Positions 1 to 6,512 are shown, counted from the first letter of the stretch. The stretch: 8,169 bases of DNA from Chloroflexota bacterium (GCA_947446155.1 CANFFZ010000095.1:1-8169); one strand, 5' to 3'. The notes: generated by a model not told the origin, from the letters alone. Translations and numbers: made by a program.

Positions 1-67
1 GCTCCCCCCTCACCCCCCTCGCTGGTACGCTCGGTGCATCTCCCCGTGGGTGGCATCGAGGTAGCGC
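1..67 (+). promoter_or_regulatory. purL upstream leader and ribosome binding site
   Basis: These bases precede purL and contain no convincing gene. A GAGG at 58-61 lies six bases before the ATG at 68 and is a good Shine-Dalgarno match. An in-frame TAG at 62-64 closes the purL frame just upstream, so the start cannot lie further left. The C-rich tracts at the left edge (CCCCCC runs) may belong to the end of an upstream transcription unit that lies outside the window. I see no clear -35/-10 promoter here. Confidence 0.55.
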
Positions 68-2281
68 ATGCCGGTCGACGACCGCGCCCTGCAGCAGGTA
101 GCGATGAGCCGCGAGGAGTACCGTCGGCTCGTCGAGATGCTCGACCGCGAGCCGACCGAGGTCGAACTCGGGATGACCGGCGCGCTCTGGTCAGAGCACT
201 GCGGCTACAAGCACTCGAGGCCGCTGTTCCACTACTTCCCCACCACCGGCCCCTTCGTCCTCACCAAGGTGGGGGAGGAGAACGCCGGCGCCATCGACCT
301 CGGTGACGGCTGGGTCTGTGTCTTCAAGATGGAATCGCACAACCACCCGAGCGCCCTCGAGCCCTACGAGGGCGCGGCCACCGGCGTCGGCGGCATCCTG
401 CGCGACATCTTCGCGATGGGCATGCGCCCGGTCGCGCTGCTGGACTCGCTGCGCTTCGGCCCGCTCTCGGACCGCAACAACCGGCGGCTGTTCCGAGGCG
501 TGGTCGCGGGCATCGGCGGCTACGGGAACTGCGTCGGCGTCCCCACGGTGGGTGGCGAAGTGCAGATGGACGCCTCCTACAGCGGTAACCCGCTGGTGAA
601 CGCGATGGCCCTCGGCATCGGGCGGCGGGAACACCTGCTGTCGGCGGCAGCGCGAGGGGTGGGCAACCCGCTCGTCCTCGTCGGCGCGGACACGGGGCGC
701 GACGGGATCCACGGCGCGACTTTCGCCTCGGTCGAACTCTCCGAGGGTTCCGACGAGCACCGCCCCGCCGTCCAGGTCGGCAACCCCTTCATGGAGAAGC
801 TTCTGATGGAGGCATGCTGCGAACTCGCCGAGCAGCACGGCGACTGGATCGAGGGCCTGCAGGACCTCGGCGCGGCCGGGCTCACCTCGGCCAGCGTGGA
901 GGCGGCCAACCGCGCGGGCACGGGGATCGACATCGATATCTTGCTCGTGCCGAGGCGCGCGCAGGGGATGAACGCGTACGAGGTGATGCTCTCCGAGTCG
1001 CAGGAGCGGATGCTCGTCATCCCCAAGATCGAGCACCTCGACGACGTGCTCGCGCTCTTCCGCCGCTGGGAACTGCACGCCGACGTGATCGGGCACGTCA
1101 CCGGCGACCAGATGGCGACGATCCGCGACGGCGAGACCGTCGTCGCGCGGATGCCCGTCGCGATCTTCGGGGACCCGCCGCAGTACCCCCCGGCCGGTGA
1201 GCGCCCCGCGAGCCTCGACCGCTTGCAGGCGATCGACCCCGGTGCCCAACCCGACGTCGCCGACCCGTCGGCGGCGCTGCTGCGGCTGCTTGGCTCCGAG
1301 AACATCGCGAGCCGCCGCTGGATCTTCCGGCAGTACGACCACATGGTGCAGAACAACACGGTCATCCGCCCCGGCGGCGACGCCGCAGTCGTCCGCGTGC
1401 GAGGCACGTCGAAGGGTGTCGCCGTCTCCACCGACTGCAACGGCCGCTTCCTCGCGCTCGACCCGCGCACGGGCGCCGCGATGGCCGTCGCTGAGGCCGC
1501 ACGCAACGTCGTCGCGACCGGTGCGATGCCAGCGGCGCTCACCGACTGCCTGAACTTCGGCAACCCGGAGAAGCCAGACGTCGCGTACCAGCTGGAGGAG
1601 GCGATCATCGGCCTCTCCGAGGCGGCGCGTGTGCTCAACACCCCGGTGATCTCCGGCAACGCCTCGCTCTACAACGAGACGCCCACCGGCGCGATCATCC
1701 CTACCCCCGGCATCGGCATGGTGGGTGTCATCGAGGACGTCGCGCGCCACCTCACGATCGCGCCGCGCCCCGGCGACCTCGTGGTGTTGCTCGGCGGCCC
1801 AGTGGCGCAGCCCGCGTCGACGCTTGCCGGCTCCGAGTACCAGCACGTCGTCCACGAGACGCTCGGCGGACGTCCGTCGATCGACCTCGACCTCGAAGCA
1901 CGCGTGCAGCGCCTCGTCCTCGATGCCCACGCCCGAGGCCTGCTCAGCGCCGCCCATGACCTCGCGGACGGCGGCCTCGCCGTCGCCGTCGCGGAGATGT
2001 GCATCGCCGCCGGTCACGGCATCAGCGCGGCCACCCTCGATGCTGGCGCGCGCCTCGATGCCGCGCTCTTCGGCGAGGCACCCTCGCGCTTCCTCGTCGC
2101 CGTCCGTGACGCTGACGCCGCTGCGGCTGTTGCCGCACTCGCCTCGGCAGTGGGCGTTCCCTCGACCTCACTCGGGCGGATCGAGGGTGACGCGATTGCC
2201 CTCGGCCCCATCGCCGTCAGCCTCGCGGCCGCGCGCGGCGAGTGGGAAACCGGCCTCGAACGCGCGTTGTCGGAGGGCTAG
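68..2281 (+). CDS. purL: Phosphoribosylformylglycinamidine synthase subunit PurL
   Basis: PurL catalyses the ATP- and ammonia-dependent conversion of FGAR to FGAM in the cytoplasm, the fourth step of de novo purine synthesis. At 737 residues it matches the small stand-alone type (the B. subtilis protein is about 740), which needs separate PurS and PurQ (glutaminase) partners; neither is in this window. Visible family motifs are WSEHCGYKHS (41-50), ESHNHPSALEPYEGAATGVGG (from residue 89, the nucleotide/substrate-binding stretch), SLRFGPL (127-133), the GLQDLGAAGLTSASVE block near 265-280, a second-half YDHMVQNNTV motif, CLNFGNPEKP, PVISGNASLYNET and AAHDLADGGLAVAVAE. These are the two pseudo-repeated AIRS-like halves. 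The start is the first ATG after an in-frame stop and has GAGG six bases upstream. Nothing looks broken. The stop is followed two bases later by the next gene, so the two are probably co-transcribed. Confidence 0.97.
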   Translation: MPVDDRALQQVAMSREEYRRLVEMLDREPTEVELGMTGALWSEHCGYKHSRPLFHYFPTTGPFVLTKVGEENAGAIDLGDGWVCVFKMESHNHPSALEPYEGAATGVGGILRDIFAMGMRPVALLDSLRFGPLSDRNNRRLFRGVVAGIGGYGNCVGVPTVGGEVQMDASYSGNPLVNAMALGIGRREHLLSAAARGVGNPLVLVGADTGRDGIHGATFASVELSEGSDEHRPAVQVGNPFMEKLLMEACCELAEQHGDWIEGLQDLGAAGLTSASVEAANRAGTGIDIDILLVPRRAQGMNAYEVMLSESQERMLVIPKIEHLDDVLALFRRWELHADVIGHVTGDQMATIRDGETVVARMPVAIFGDPPQYPPAGERPASLDRLQAIDPGAQPDVADPSAALLRLLGSENIASRRWIFRQYDHMVQNNTVIRPGGDAAVVRVRGTSKGVAVSTDCNGRFLALDPRTGAAMAVAEAARNVVATGAMPAALTDCLNFGNPEKPDVAYQLEEAIIGLSEAARVLNTPVISGNASLYNETPTGAIIPTPGIGMVGVIEDVARHLTIAPRPGDLVVLLGGPVAQPASTLAGSEYQHVVHETLGGRPSIDLDLEARVQRLVLDAHARGLLSAAHDLADGGLAVAVAEMCIAAGHGISAATLDAGARLDAALFGEAPSRFLVAVRDADAAAAVAALASAVGVPSTSLGRIEGDAIALGPIAVSLAAARGEWETGLERALSEG

Positions 2282-2283
2282 TC

Positions 2284-2667
2284 ATGGGCCAGGACGAAGA
2301 CCGGATTGCGCTGCTACGGCGCCTGTACGAGGCGTTCAACCGCCGCGACATCGACGCCGTAATCCCCATGCTGGCGCGCAATGTCGACTGGCCCAACATG
2401 ATGGAACGCACTCGCGCCATCGGCCACGACGAGGTGCGCGAGTACTGGGCGTATCAGTTCACCCAGATCAACCCGGATGTCCAGCCCGTCACCTTCGAGG
2501 TGGACGAGGATCGCGTCCTCGTCGCCGTCCACCAGGTGATCCGCGCCCTGGACGGTAGCATCCGCAGCAACACCCACATCGCCCACGCCTACGCCTTCGA
2601 CGGCGCGCTCATCACCTCGATGCACGTGTACCCGAACATGGACGACGCCTGGGCCGGCGAGGAGTAG
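2284..2667 (+). CDS. NTF2-like / SnoaL-like small protein
   Basis: The predicted product has 127 residues. The N-terminal helix with RLYEAFNRRDIDAV (about residues 10-23), the VDWPNMME turn (about 34-41), the GHDEVREYW segment (about 46-54) and the later alternating strands ending SMHVYPNM are typical of the NTF2-like (cone-shaped alpha+beta barrel) superfamily. These proteins act as small-molecule isomerases, hydrolases or ligand binders, but the family fold does not reveal the substrate. The ATG at 2284 is chosen over an earlier in-frame ATG at 2242, inside purL, because GGAGGG at 2272-2277 sits six bases before it. It begins two bases after the purL stop, which suggests translational coupling. 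There is no known purine role for this family, so its place in the operon is unexplained. Its last 79 bases are overlapped by a possible antisense ORF. Confidence 0.85.
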   Translation: MGQDEDRIALLRRLYEAFNRRDIDAVIPMLARNVDWPNMMERTRAIGHDEVREYWAYQFTQINPDVQPVTFEVDEDRVLVAVHQVIRALDGSIRSNTHIAHAYAFDGALITSMHVYPNMDDAWAGEE

Positions 2668-2855
2668 AGGTCCTTCCTCTTCCTCGCCTTCTTCGCCAGG
2701 CGTCGGGCGCGAAATTGTGCTGCACGAGATCTCTTCCGTGAGCGATGTCGCCCTGGGGACTGTGTTCTCAGTTTGGGGCGTCTCCAGTAAACGTCCAGCG
2801 CGATAACGCTCAGACCGACGGCATTGAGGATGTTGTCGAAGTCGAAGTACTGCAT
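2589..2855 (-). CDS. Possible small basic hypothetical protein
   Basis: This ORF would encode 88 residues and I do not recognise it. It begins MQYFDFDNILNAVGLSVIAL, an acidic start running into a short hydrophobic segment (about residues 9-23). It then becomes very basic (RHRSRKRSR near 38-46, RRLAKKARKRKD near 52-63). The first 23 codons end mostly in G or C, as expected of a real gene in this genome. A GGAG lies seven bases before the ATG. Its 3' end overlaps the NTF2-like gene on the other strand by 79 bases, and the codon bias there could be a reflection of that gene. The left inverted element (2939-3040) lies about 83 bases upstream in the same relative orientation that the right copy has to rplI, which mildly supports a real transcript. 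It could still be a chance ORF. Confidence 0.38.
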   Translation of the reverse strand: MQYFDFDNILNAVGLSVIALDVYWRRPKLRTQSPGRHRSRKRSRAAQFRARRLAKKARKRKDLYSSPAQASSMFGYTCIEVMSAPSKA

Positions 2856-3064
2856 TGGAGCGCTCCATGATCCCCGGAAAGATAGATGCCGATGTGGACA
2901 TCTGACTTCCCGGATGAGGACGTAGTCTGCGGCTCCCCGATGACCCAAAGGGGTTACTTATCACGACGGTATCGCACAGACTGTGCGACGGACGACAGGT
3001 TACGTCCCCACCATTCACGCAAACGTGGACGCCCGTCGAACATCTCACCATCACGGAGCGCACG
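2668..3064. other. Intergenic region between NTF2-like gene and copy A
   Basis: About 400 bases separate the plus-strand NTF2-like gene from the terminator of copy A. The left part is covered on the minus strand by the possible 88-residue ORF, and the right part holds the left inverted element (2939-3040). Short palindromes are visible: GGAGCGCTCC (about 2857-2866) and GATGTGGACATC (2891-2902). I see no hairpin with a T tract that would end the purL transcript. Several short plus-strand ORFs cross this area, but they lack ribosome binding sites and family features. Confidence 0.5.
2939..3040 (-). repeat. Left copy of ~103-bp inverted flanking element
   Basis: Read on the minus strand, these 102 bases match 6608-6710 on the plus strand. 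About 11 mismatches fall in the best-aligned 80 columns, and there is a one-base length difference in the remainder. The most conserved part holds GGGGACGTAACC, the perfect 17-bp odd palindrome TCGCACAGACTGTGCGA (2972-2988), TGATAAGTA and TTTGGGT. On the minus strand it can fold as a small hairpin CACG/CGTG (3016-3027), a GGACG/CGTCC stem, the palindrome hairpin and an ACCC-CTTT-GGGT hairpin. It reads leftward, away from the repeat-protein genes and toward the possible ORF at 2855. I do not recognise it as a named IS end, riboswitch or operator. Confidence 0.8.
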
Positions 3065-3097
3065 AATACGGGGGGTGCGATTCGCACCCCCCGTATT
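3065..3097 (-). terminator. Hairpin terminator of copy A
   Basis: The sequence is a perfect inverted repeat with 16-base arms (3065-3080 and 3082-3097, starting AATACGGGGGGTGCGA) around a single central T. As RNA it would form a stem of about 14 bp with a tight loop. It lies 30 bases past the copy A stop codon. There is no clear U tract on either side, although the stem's outer end is AT-rich. A related hairpin follows copy B at 4771-4794, so the terminator seems to have been duplicated with the gene. Confidence 0.75.
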
Positions 3098-3127
3098 GCT
3101 TCGTTGCGGCTAGGACCGCAGCGAGGA

Positions 3128-4554
3128 CTAGTCGCGTCGGGCCATCAGGCGGGCACCGACCACAACACCCATCGCGGCGGCCAGGAGCCCGGCGAGGAGC
3201 ATCGTCGGGGCGCTACCGCCATCGAGGCCGGCGTTACCGGTCTTCGCGGGAGCGGGAGCGGGAGCGACCGGAGCCGGAGCGGCCTGCAGGGCCGACAGGA
3301 CCAGCGTGCCCGCACCAGCCGCCGGGACCGCCAGCGTCGTCGGGACAGCTGTCCCGTTGAAGCTGAACGCAATCGTCTGGCCCGGAATCGTGCAGGTCAC
3401 CGGGATCGTCACCGTAGACGTGCCCGTGGCCGATAGGGTCGTCGAAGCACAGACGGTGCCGCCGACGGTCGTCGTCAGGCCGCCGGTCCCGGCAGGGACC
3501 GTCACCGTGAGCGGGTTCGTCGCAGCGAGGCTCGAGAGGACGAGCGTGCCGCTAGCCGGCGTGATCGTCGCCGGGACCGCAAGGGTGCCCGCGACGGCGA
3601 TGTTGGAGCCACCGGTGAACGTCAACGGGAGCCCGGGGACGCTACAAGCGGCCGCCAGCGTGAGGGTGGTCGGAGTGGTCGCAGAGACCGTCCCGGAGCC
3701 ACACACCGTGCCCGCAGGCGCCGTCGGCAGGGTCACCGTGACGGGCGCGGGGTTGAGGTTGGGTACGGTCACGGTGCCGCTGCCGTCAGCGCCAATCGTG
3801 GCCACGGTACCCAGCTGCTGCCCGGCCGTGTTGATGAGCGTGATCGTCCCGTTCGCCGCTGCACAAGTTTCGGGCAGGGTCACGGACGTGGTCGCAGCAG
3901 CGGCCAGCGTTGCCGTCCCACATGCCTGGCCGTTGACGCGGACCGTGCCGTACCCGTCCCAGCAGGAAGGGTCACCACCTGTGAGGTGGCACCGGTCAGG
4001 TTCGGAAGGGTCAGCGTGCCGCCGCCAGTGGCGGGCACCGTCACCGTCGAAACAATCCCACCGCCGGGCGTCGTGAAGGAGACCACGGCGTTCGGGGTAG
4101 CACACGTTGCCGGCAAGGAGATGGCCGTCGAGGCCGTCGCGGACACCGTTGCGGTGCCACAGGTCTGGCCGTTGACGACCGCGTTCACGGTGCCACTACC
4201 GCCGGGCACTGCCGGAATAGTGATCGTGACGGGGTTCGTCGGGTTGAGGTTGGCGAGGGTCAGCGTGCCGCTCCCGGTCGCGGGAACCGTCACCGTCGAT
4301 CCGATTGCGACGCCGCCACTGTTGAAGGCGACCGTGGCCCCTGGGACGGCACAGGTCGCGGGAAGTGTGAGTGTCGCTGTTCCGGTGGCGCTCACAGCGC
4401 CGACGGTGCCGCAGGCCACGCCGTTCACCGTGGCCTGAATGGCACCCGGTGGTCCTGAGGGGACGGTCACCGTCACGCCAGCGGTCTGCGCTGAGGCGAC
4501 GGTGACGATCAAGGCGCAGAGTGCGCCAGTCACCAAAGCTAGGGGACGCTTCAT
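3128..4554 (-). pseudogene. Cys-pair repeat surface protein, copy A (frameshifted)
   Basis: Copy A is a paralogue of the intact gene at 4827-6263. The N-terminal frame (ATG at 4554, AGGAGG six bases upstream) encodes a signal peptide with ASA/Q near residues 20-22. It then has two full repeats and the start of a third, to LPAGTG at residue 201. There the frame is lost and would stop at 3880 after 224 residues. The remaining three repeats, a proline/alanine linker, the PAKTGNAGLDGG motif, a membrane helix and the ARRD end lie in another frame down to the TAG at 3128. Aligned with copy B, 14 bases stand where B has 15 (3938-3954), so one lost base explains the break. Restoring it gives about 475 residues against 478. 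The rest of the gene keeps all cysteine pairs, so the lesion is recent or a sequencing error. If real, the product would be secreted but not anchored. Confidence 0.85.
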
Positions 4555-4570
4555 TTTGTCCCTCCTGGAA

Positions 4571-4711
4571 TTGTTTTCACGGATGCACGCTTCCTTTCGG
4601 CGTGCAGCGCACGCCTGGCTGGTTGTGTACCGACACTAGGCTCATACCGATTGAGGACTTACAAGCACTGCGTTTCTGTGCATCAACATTTCATCGCGAC
4701 AAGGGGTCTCC
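4571..4711 (-). promoter_or_regulatory. Upstream control region of copy A
   Basis: The block 4651-4706 resembles 6359-6413 upstream of copy B, sharing TTGAGGACTT, ATCAACATTTCAT and CGACAA (plus-strand reading). On the minus strand a weak promoter can be drawn: TTGATG (4681-4686), a 17-bp spacer and TGTAAG (4658-4663). In copy B the same pieces are TTGATC, 16 bp and TGCAAG. The conserved ATGAAATGTTGAT stretch could instead be an operator. Between this block and the gene is a 7-bp hairpin, GGCGTGC/GCACGCC (4599-4615), in the predicted 5' untranslated region. The promoter call itself is uncertain; the shared block is clearly visible. Confidence 0.45.
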
Positions 4712-4770
4712 CCGACCTCTACTGACGCTGCGTCGAGGCGCGGCAGTTTCAACGCACGAAACAAAACGGG

Positions 4771-4794
4771 GGGGGGTGCTTCACAGCACCCCCC
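4771..4794 (-). terminator. Rho-independent terminator of copy B
   Basis: GGGGGGTGCT (4771-4780) and AGCACCCCCC (4785-4794) form a 10-bp stem with a 4-base loop, about 33 bases after the copy B stop. On the minus strand the stem is followed by CCCG and then TTTTGTTT, an acceptable U-rich tail. The plus strand shows nine G in a row (4768-4776), three more than are paired. The arrangement matches the hairpin after copy A. Confidence 0.8.
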
Positions 4795-4826
4795 GTCGAT
4801 TCGTCGCCGTAATGACCGCAGCGAGG

Positions 4827-6263
4827 CTAGTCGCGGCGGGCCATCAGCCGGGCACCCACCACGGTACCCATCGCGACGGCCAGGAGGCCGGCGAGGAGCA
4901 TCGTCGAGGTGCTGCCGCCATCGAGGCCGGCGTTACCCGTCTTCGCCGGAGCGGGGACGGCCACCGTGAGGCTTGCCAGGGCCAACGAGCCGGTACCGGA
5001 CGCCGGGACCGTCAGCGTCGGGACGGCGGGAGTGCCGTTGACGTTGAAGGAGATGGTCTGCCCCGCAAGGGCGCAGGTCACCGGGAGCGTCACCGTCGTC
5101 GTGCTCGTGGCGACGAGTGTTGACGTCATGCACTGCTGGTTACCCACGAACACGTTCACCGTGCCCGTGCCTGCCGGCAGCTGGACCGTCAGCGGCACCG
5201 TCGCAGCGAGGCTCGCGAGCGTCAGCGTGCCGTTTGCCGTCGTGATCGTGCCCGGGACCGTCAGGGTCGAGGCGATCGCGACGTTGCTGCCGCCAGTGAA
5301 GGTCAAGGGCAGGCCAGGGATGCTACAGAGCGCAGCGAGCGTGACTGTGGTCGTGCCGGTCGTGGAGACCGTGCCGGAGCCACATGCGCGCGTCCCGCCA
5401 CCGATGACATTGATCGCACCAGCCGGGGCGCCCGGGAGGACGACTCGGACGACGGCGATGTCATTGTTCGGGACGGTGAGGGCCGCGCCACCGGAGGCGG
5501 GGACCGCGAGTACCGTGGCCAACTGCTGGCCGGCCGGATTGAGGAAGGTCAGCGAGCCATTCGCCGTGGTGCATGTGGACGGCAGGGTCAGCGTCGTGGT
5601 TGCGGCACCCAGAGTGCCGGCGCCACAGGCCTGGCCGTTCACGTTCGCGGCCAGCAGGCCGGTGCCTGCCGGGAGCGAGATGGTCACAGGCGTCGTCGCT
5701 GCGATTGAGGGCAGGGTCAGGGTCGCCCCGCCCGTCGCAGGCACGGTCAACGTGGAGACGAGGGTGCCGCCAGGAGTGGTGAACGAGATCACCGCGCCCG
5801 GGGTCACACAGGTCGCCGGCAGCGACATCGAGGTCGTCGCCGTCGCGGAGACGGTGGCTGTCGCACAGACGCGGCCGCCGACGATCGCGCTCACCGTCCC
5901 AGAACCGCTCGGCACCATCGGAACAACGATGGAGACCGGGTTCGAAGGCTCGAGGCTACCGAGCGCGAGCGTGCCCGTGCCGCTCGCAGGGACGATCACC
6001 GTAGAGGCAAGGGGGATGCCGGTGCTGGTGAAGGTCACGACCGCGCCGGGCGTCGCGCACGTGGCGGGAAGCGTCAGCGTGGTGGTGGCAGTCGGCGAGA
6101 CCGTCCCGGCTGCGCCACAGGGGGCCTGCAACACCAGCGCCTGAATGGCGCCGGATGGTCCGATGGGGACGGTTACGGTCACACCGGCCGCTTGCGCGGA
6201 GGCCATGCTCATGACCAGCAGTGCGCATAATGCGCCTGCCACTACTGCGAATGGGCGTTTCAT
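4827..6263 (-). CDS. Secreted Cys-pair repeat surface protein, copy B, sortase-like anchor
   Basis: The product is 478 residues and I do not recognise a named family. Residues 1-24 are a signal peptide (KR, hydrophobic core, MASA/QA). Residues 28-436 form five repeats of about 80 residues starting near 28, 110, 193, 272 and 358. The repeat theme is V-T-x-x-x-P-A-G-x-G, C-G-x-x-T, T-L-P-x-T-C, x-T-V-P-A-x-G-x-G-T-L-x-L. Each repeat has exactly two cysteines (49/69, 133/152, 213/231, 294/313, 378/397), 18-20 residues apart, suggesting one disulfide per repeat after export. The body is rich in T, V, A, G, L and P. It has one Glu, no Lys and no Tyr, Trp or His, and looks like a beta-sheet stalk. 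PAKTG (439-443) resembles LAxTG/LPxTG sortase motifs and precedes a membrane helix (about 453-471) and the basic end RLMARRD. A covalently anchored surface protein is likely. The ribosome binding site is weak (GGAT). Confidence 0.88.
   Translation of the reverse strand: MKRPFAVVAGALCALLVMSMASAQAAGVTVTVPIGPSGAIQALVLQAPCGAAGTVSPTATTTLTLPATCATPGAVVTFTSTGIPLASTVIVPASGTGTLALGSLEPSNPVSIVVPMVPSGSGTVSAIVGGRVCATATVSATATTSMSLPATCVTPGAVISFTTPGGTLVSTLTVPATGGATLTLPSIAATTPVTISLPAGTGLLAANVNGQACGAGTLGAATTTLTLPSTCTTANGSLTFLNPAGQQLATVLAVPASGGAALTVPNNDIAVVRVVLPGAPAGAINVIGGGTRACGSGTVSTTGTTTVTLAALCSIPGLPLTFTGGSNVAIASTLTVPGTITTANGTLTLASLAATVPLTVQLPAGTGTVNVFVGNQQCMTSTLVATSTTTVTLPVTCALAGQTISFNVNGTPAVPTLTVPASGTGSLALASLTVAVPAPAKTGNAGLDGGSTSTMLLAGLLAVAMGTVVGARLMARRD
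4956..6182 (-). repeat. Five internal coding repeats of copy B
   Basis: The coding sequence of copy B is built from five units of roughly 235-260 bases, each giving about 80 residues with one cysteine pair. Units one to three and five are the most alike in protein; unit four is longest because of an INVIGGG-type insertion before its first cysteine (near residues 284-291) that copy A lacks. Copy A (about 3180-4475) holds the matching five units in the same order, so the five-unit array existed before the gene was duplicated. Confidence 0.8.
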
Positions 6264-6413
6264 GTCATCCGTTCTGGGTGGTGCCGGGAGGCACGCCCTC
6301 GGCGCATACAGACGCCGTCCGTTCCTGAGTGGGTGTCGGGAGCCTATGTGCGTATTGCTTGAGGACTTGCAACACAGATTTGGTGGGGATCAACATTTCA
6401 TAACGACAAAGGT
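6264..6413 (-). promoter_or_regulatory. Upstream control region of copy B
   Basis: The 6359-6413 part matches the copy A upstream block and carries the same candidate elements: TTGATC (6388-6393) and TGCAAG (6366-6371) with 16 bp between them. The predicted leader has two hairpins close to the start: CGGCG/CGCCG (6300-6317) and GTGCC/GGCAC (6281-6294). Copy A has a hairpin at the equivalent place but with different bases, which hints that structure is kept. The ribosome binding site before the ATG at 6263 is only a weak GGAT, unlike the strong AGGAGG of copy A, so the two copies may differ in translation rate. Confidence 0.42.
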
Positions 6414-6472
6414 TTCAATGGTCGAACAGGTCTGTCCGGGTTGCTGGCGCGGGATACACACCGGCAATCTAA

Positions 6473-6506
6473 GAACATTTGTTTGACAATATGCGTACGT
6501 TTGTTC
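6473..6506. promoter_or_regulatory. Tandem LexA-like (SOS) boxes
   Basis: Two 12-base sites each match GAAC-N4-GTTC at seven of eight fixed positions: GAACATTTGTTT (6473-6484) and GTACGTTTGTTC (6495-6506). Their centres are 22 bp apart, two helical turns, so bound dimers would sit on the same face. The outer arms AGAACA and TGTTCT are themselves a perfect inverted pair. GAAC-N4-GTTC is the LexA operator core known from B. subtilis and Actinobacteria. The sites cover the -35 and spacer of the promoter at 6483-6512, as expected of a repressor operator. No lexA gene is in the window. Confidence 0.42.
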
Positions 6507-6512
6507 TATTCT
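6483..6512 (+). promoter_or_regulatory. Sigma-70-type promoter toward rplI
   Basis: A perfect -35 TTGACA (6483-6488) is followed by an 18-bp spacer and a -10 of TATTCT (6507-6512). This AT-rich island stands out in a GC-rich region. Transcription would start near 6519 and run through the right inverted element into rplI. It points away from copy B, whose own candidate promoter lies at 6366-6393, so the two units are divergent. Confidence 0.6.

Noticed and set aside
191..2017. 608-codon open frame on the minus strand across purL, and smaller ones at 577-1659
   Set aside because: It is the mirror of a high-GC gene with strong codon bias. The product is a low-sense run of Arg, Asp, Val and His with no family motifs, while the plus strand gives a complete PurL.
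2939..3040. tRNA, integron attC site or IS end
   Set aside because: There is no cloverleaf, anticodon arm or T-loop consensus, no attC core sites, and no transposase or integrase in the window. The match between copies is real but fits no named class that I can support.
2983..3436. Plus-strand ORFs crossing the left inverted element and the copy A 3' end
   Set aside because: They run straight through a terminator hairpin and into antisense of copy A. Similar peptide pieces appear opposite the right element only because the DNA element itself is repeated.
3880..4105. Programmed ribosomal frameshift joining the two frames of copy A
   Set aside because: I see no clear slippery heptamer or strong downstream structure at 3938-3954, and copy B encodes the same protein without a shift. 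A plain one-base deletion explains the data.
4909..6144. 411-codon open frame on the plus strand across copy B (and 3306-4076, 3986-4438 across copy A)
   Set aside because: It is a Val/Pro/Thr-rich shadow of the repeat coding sequence on the other strand. It has no signal peptide or ribosome binding site, and it is broken by the same repeats that make sense on the minus strand.
6222..6263. Lipoprotein signal (Cys at residue 13 of copy B)
   Set aside because: The residues before this Cys are G-A-L, without the small residue needed at -1, and the Cys lies inside the hydrophobic core. An ASA/Q type I cleavage site follows.
3128..6263. CRISPR array or tandem spacer structure
   Set aside because: The repetition is of about 240 bases, is protein-coding with third-base variation, and has no short identical repeats separated by unique spacers.
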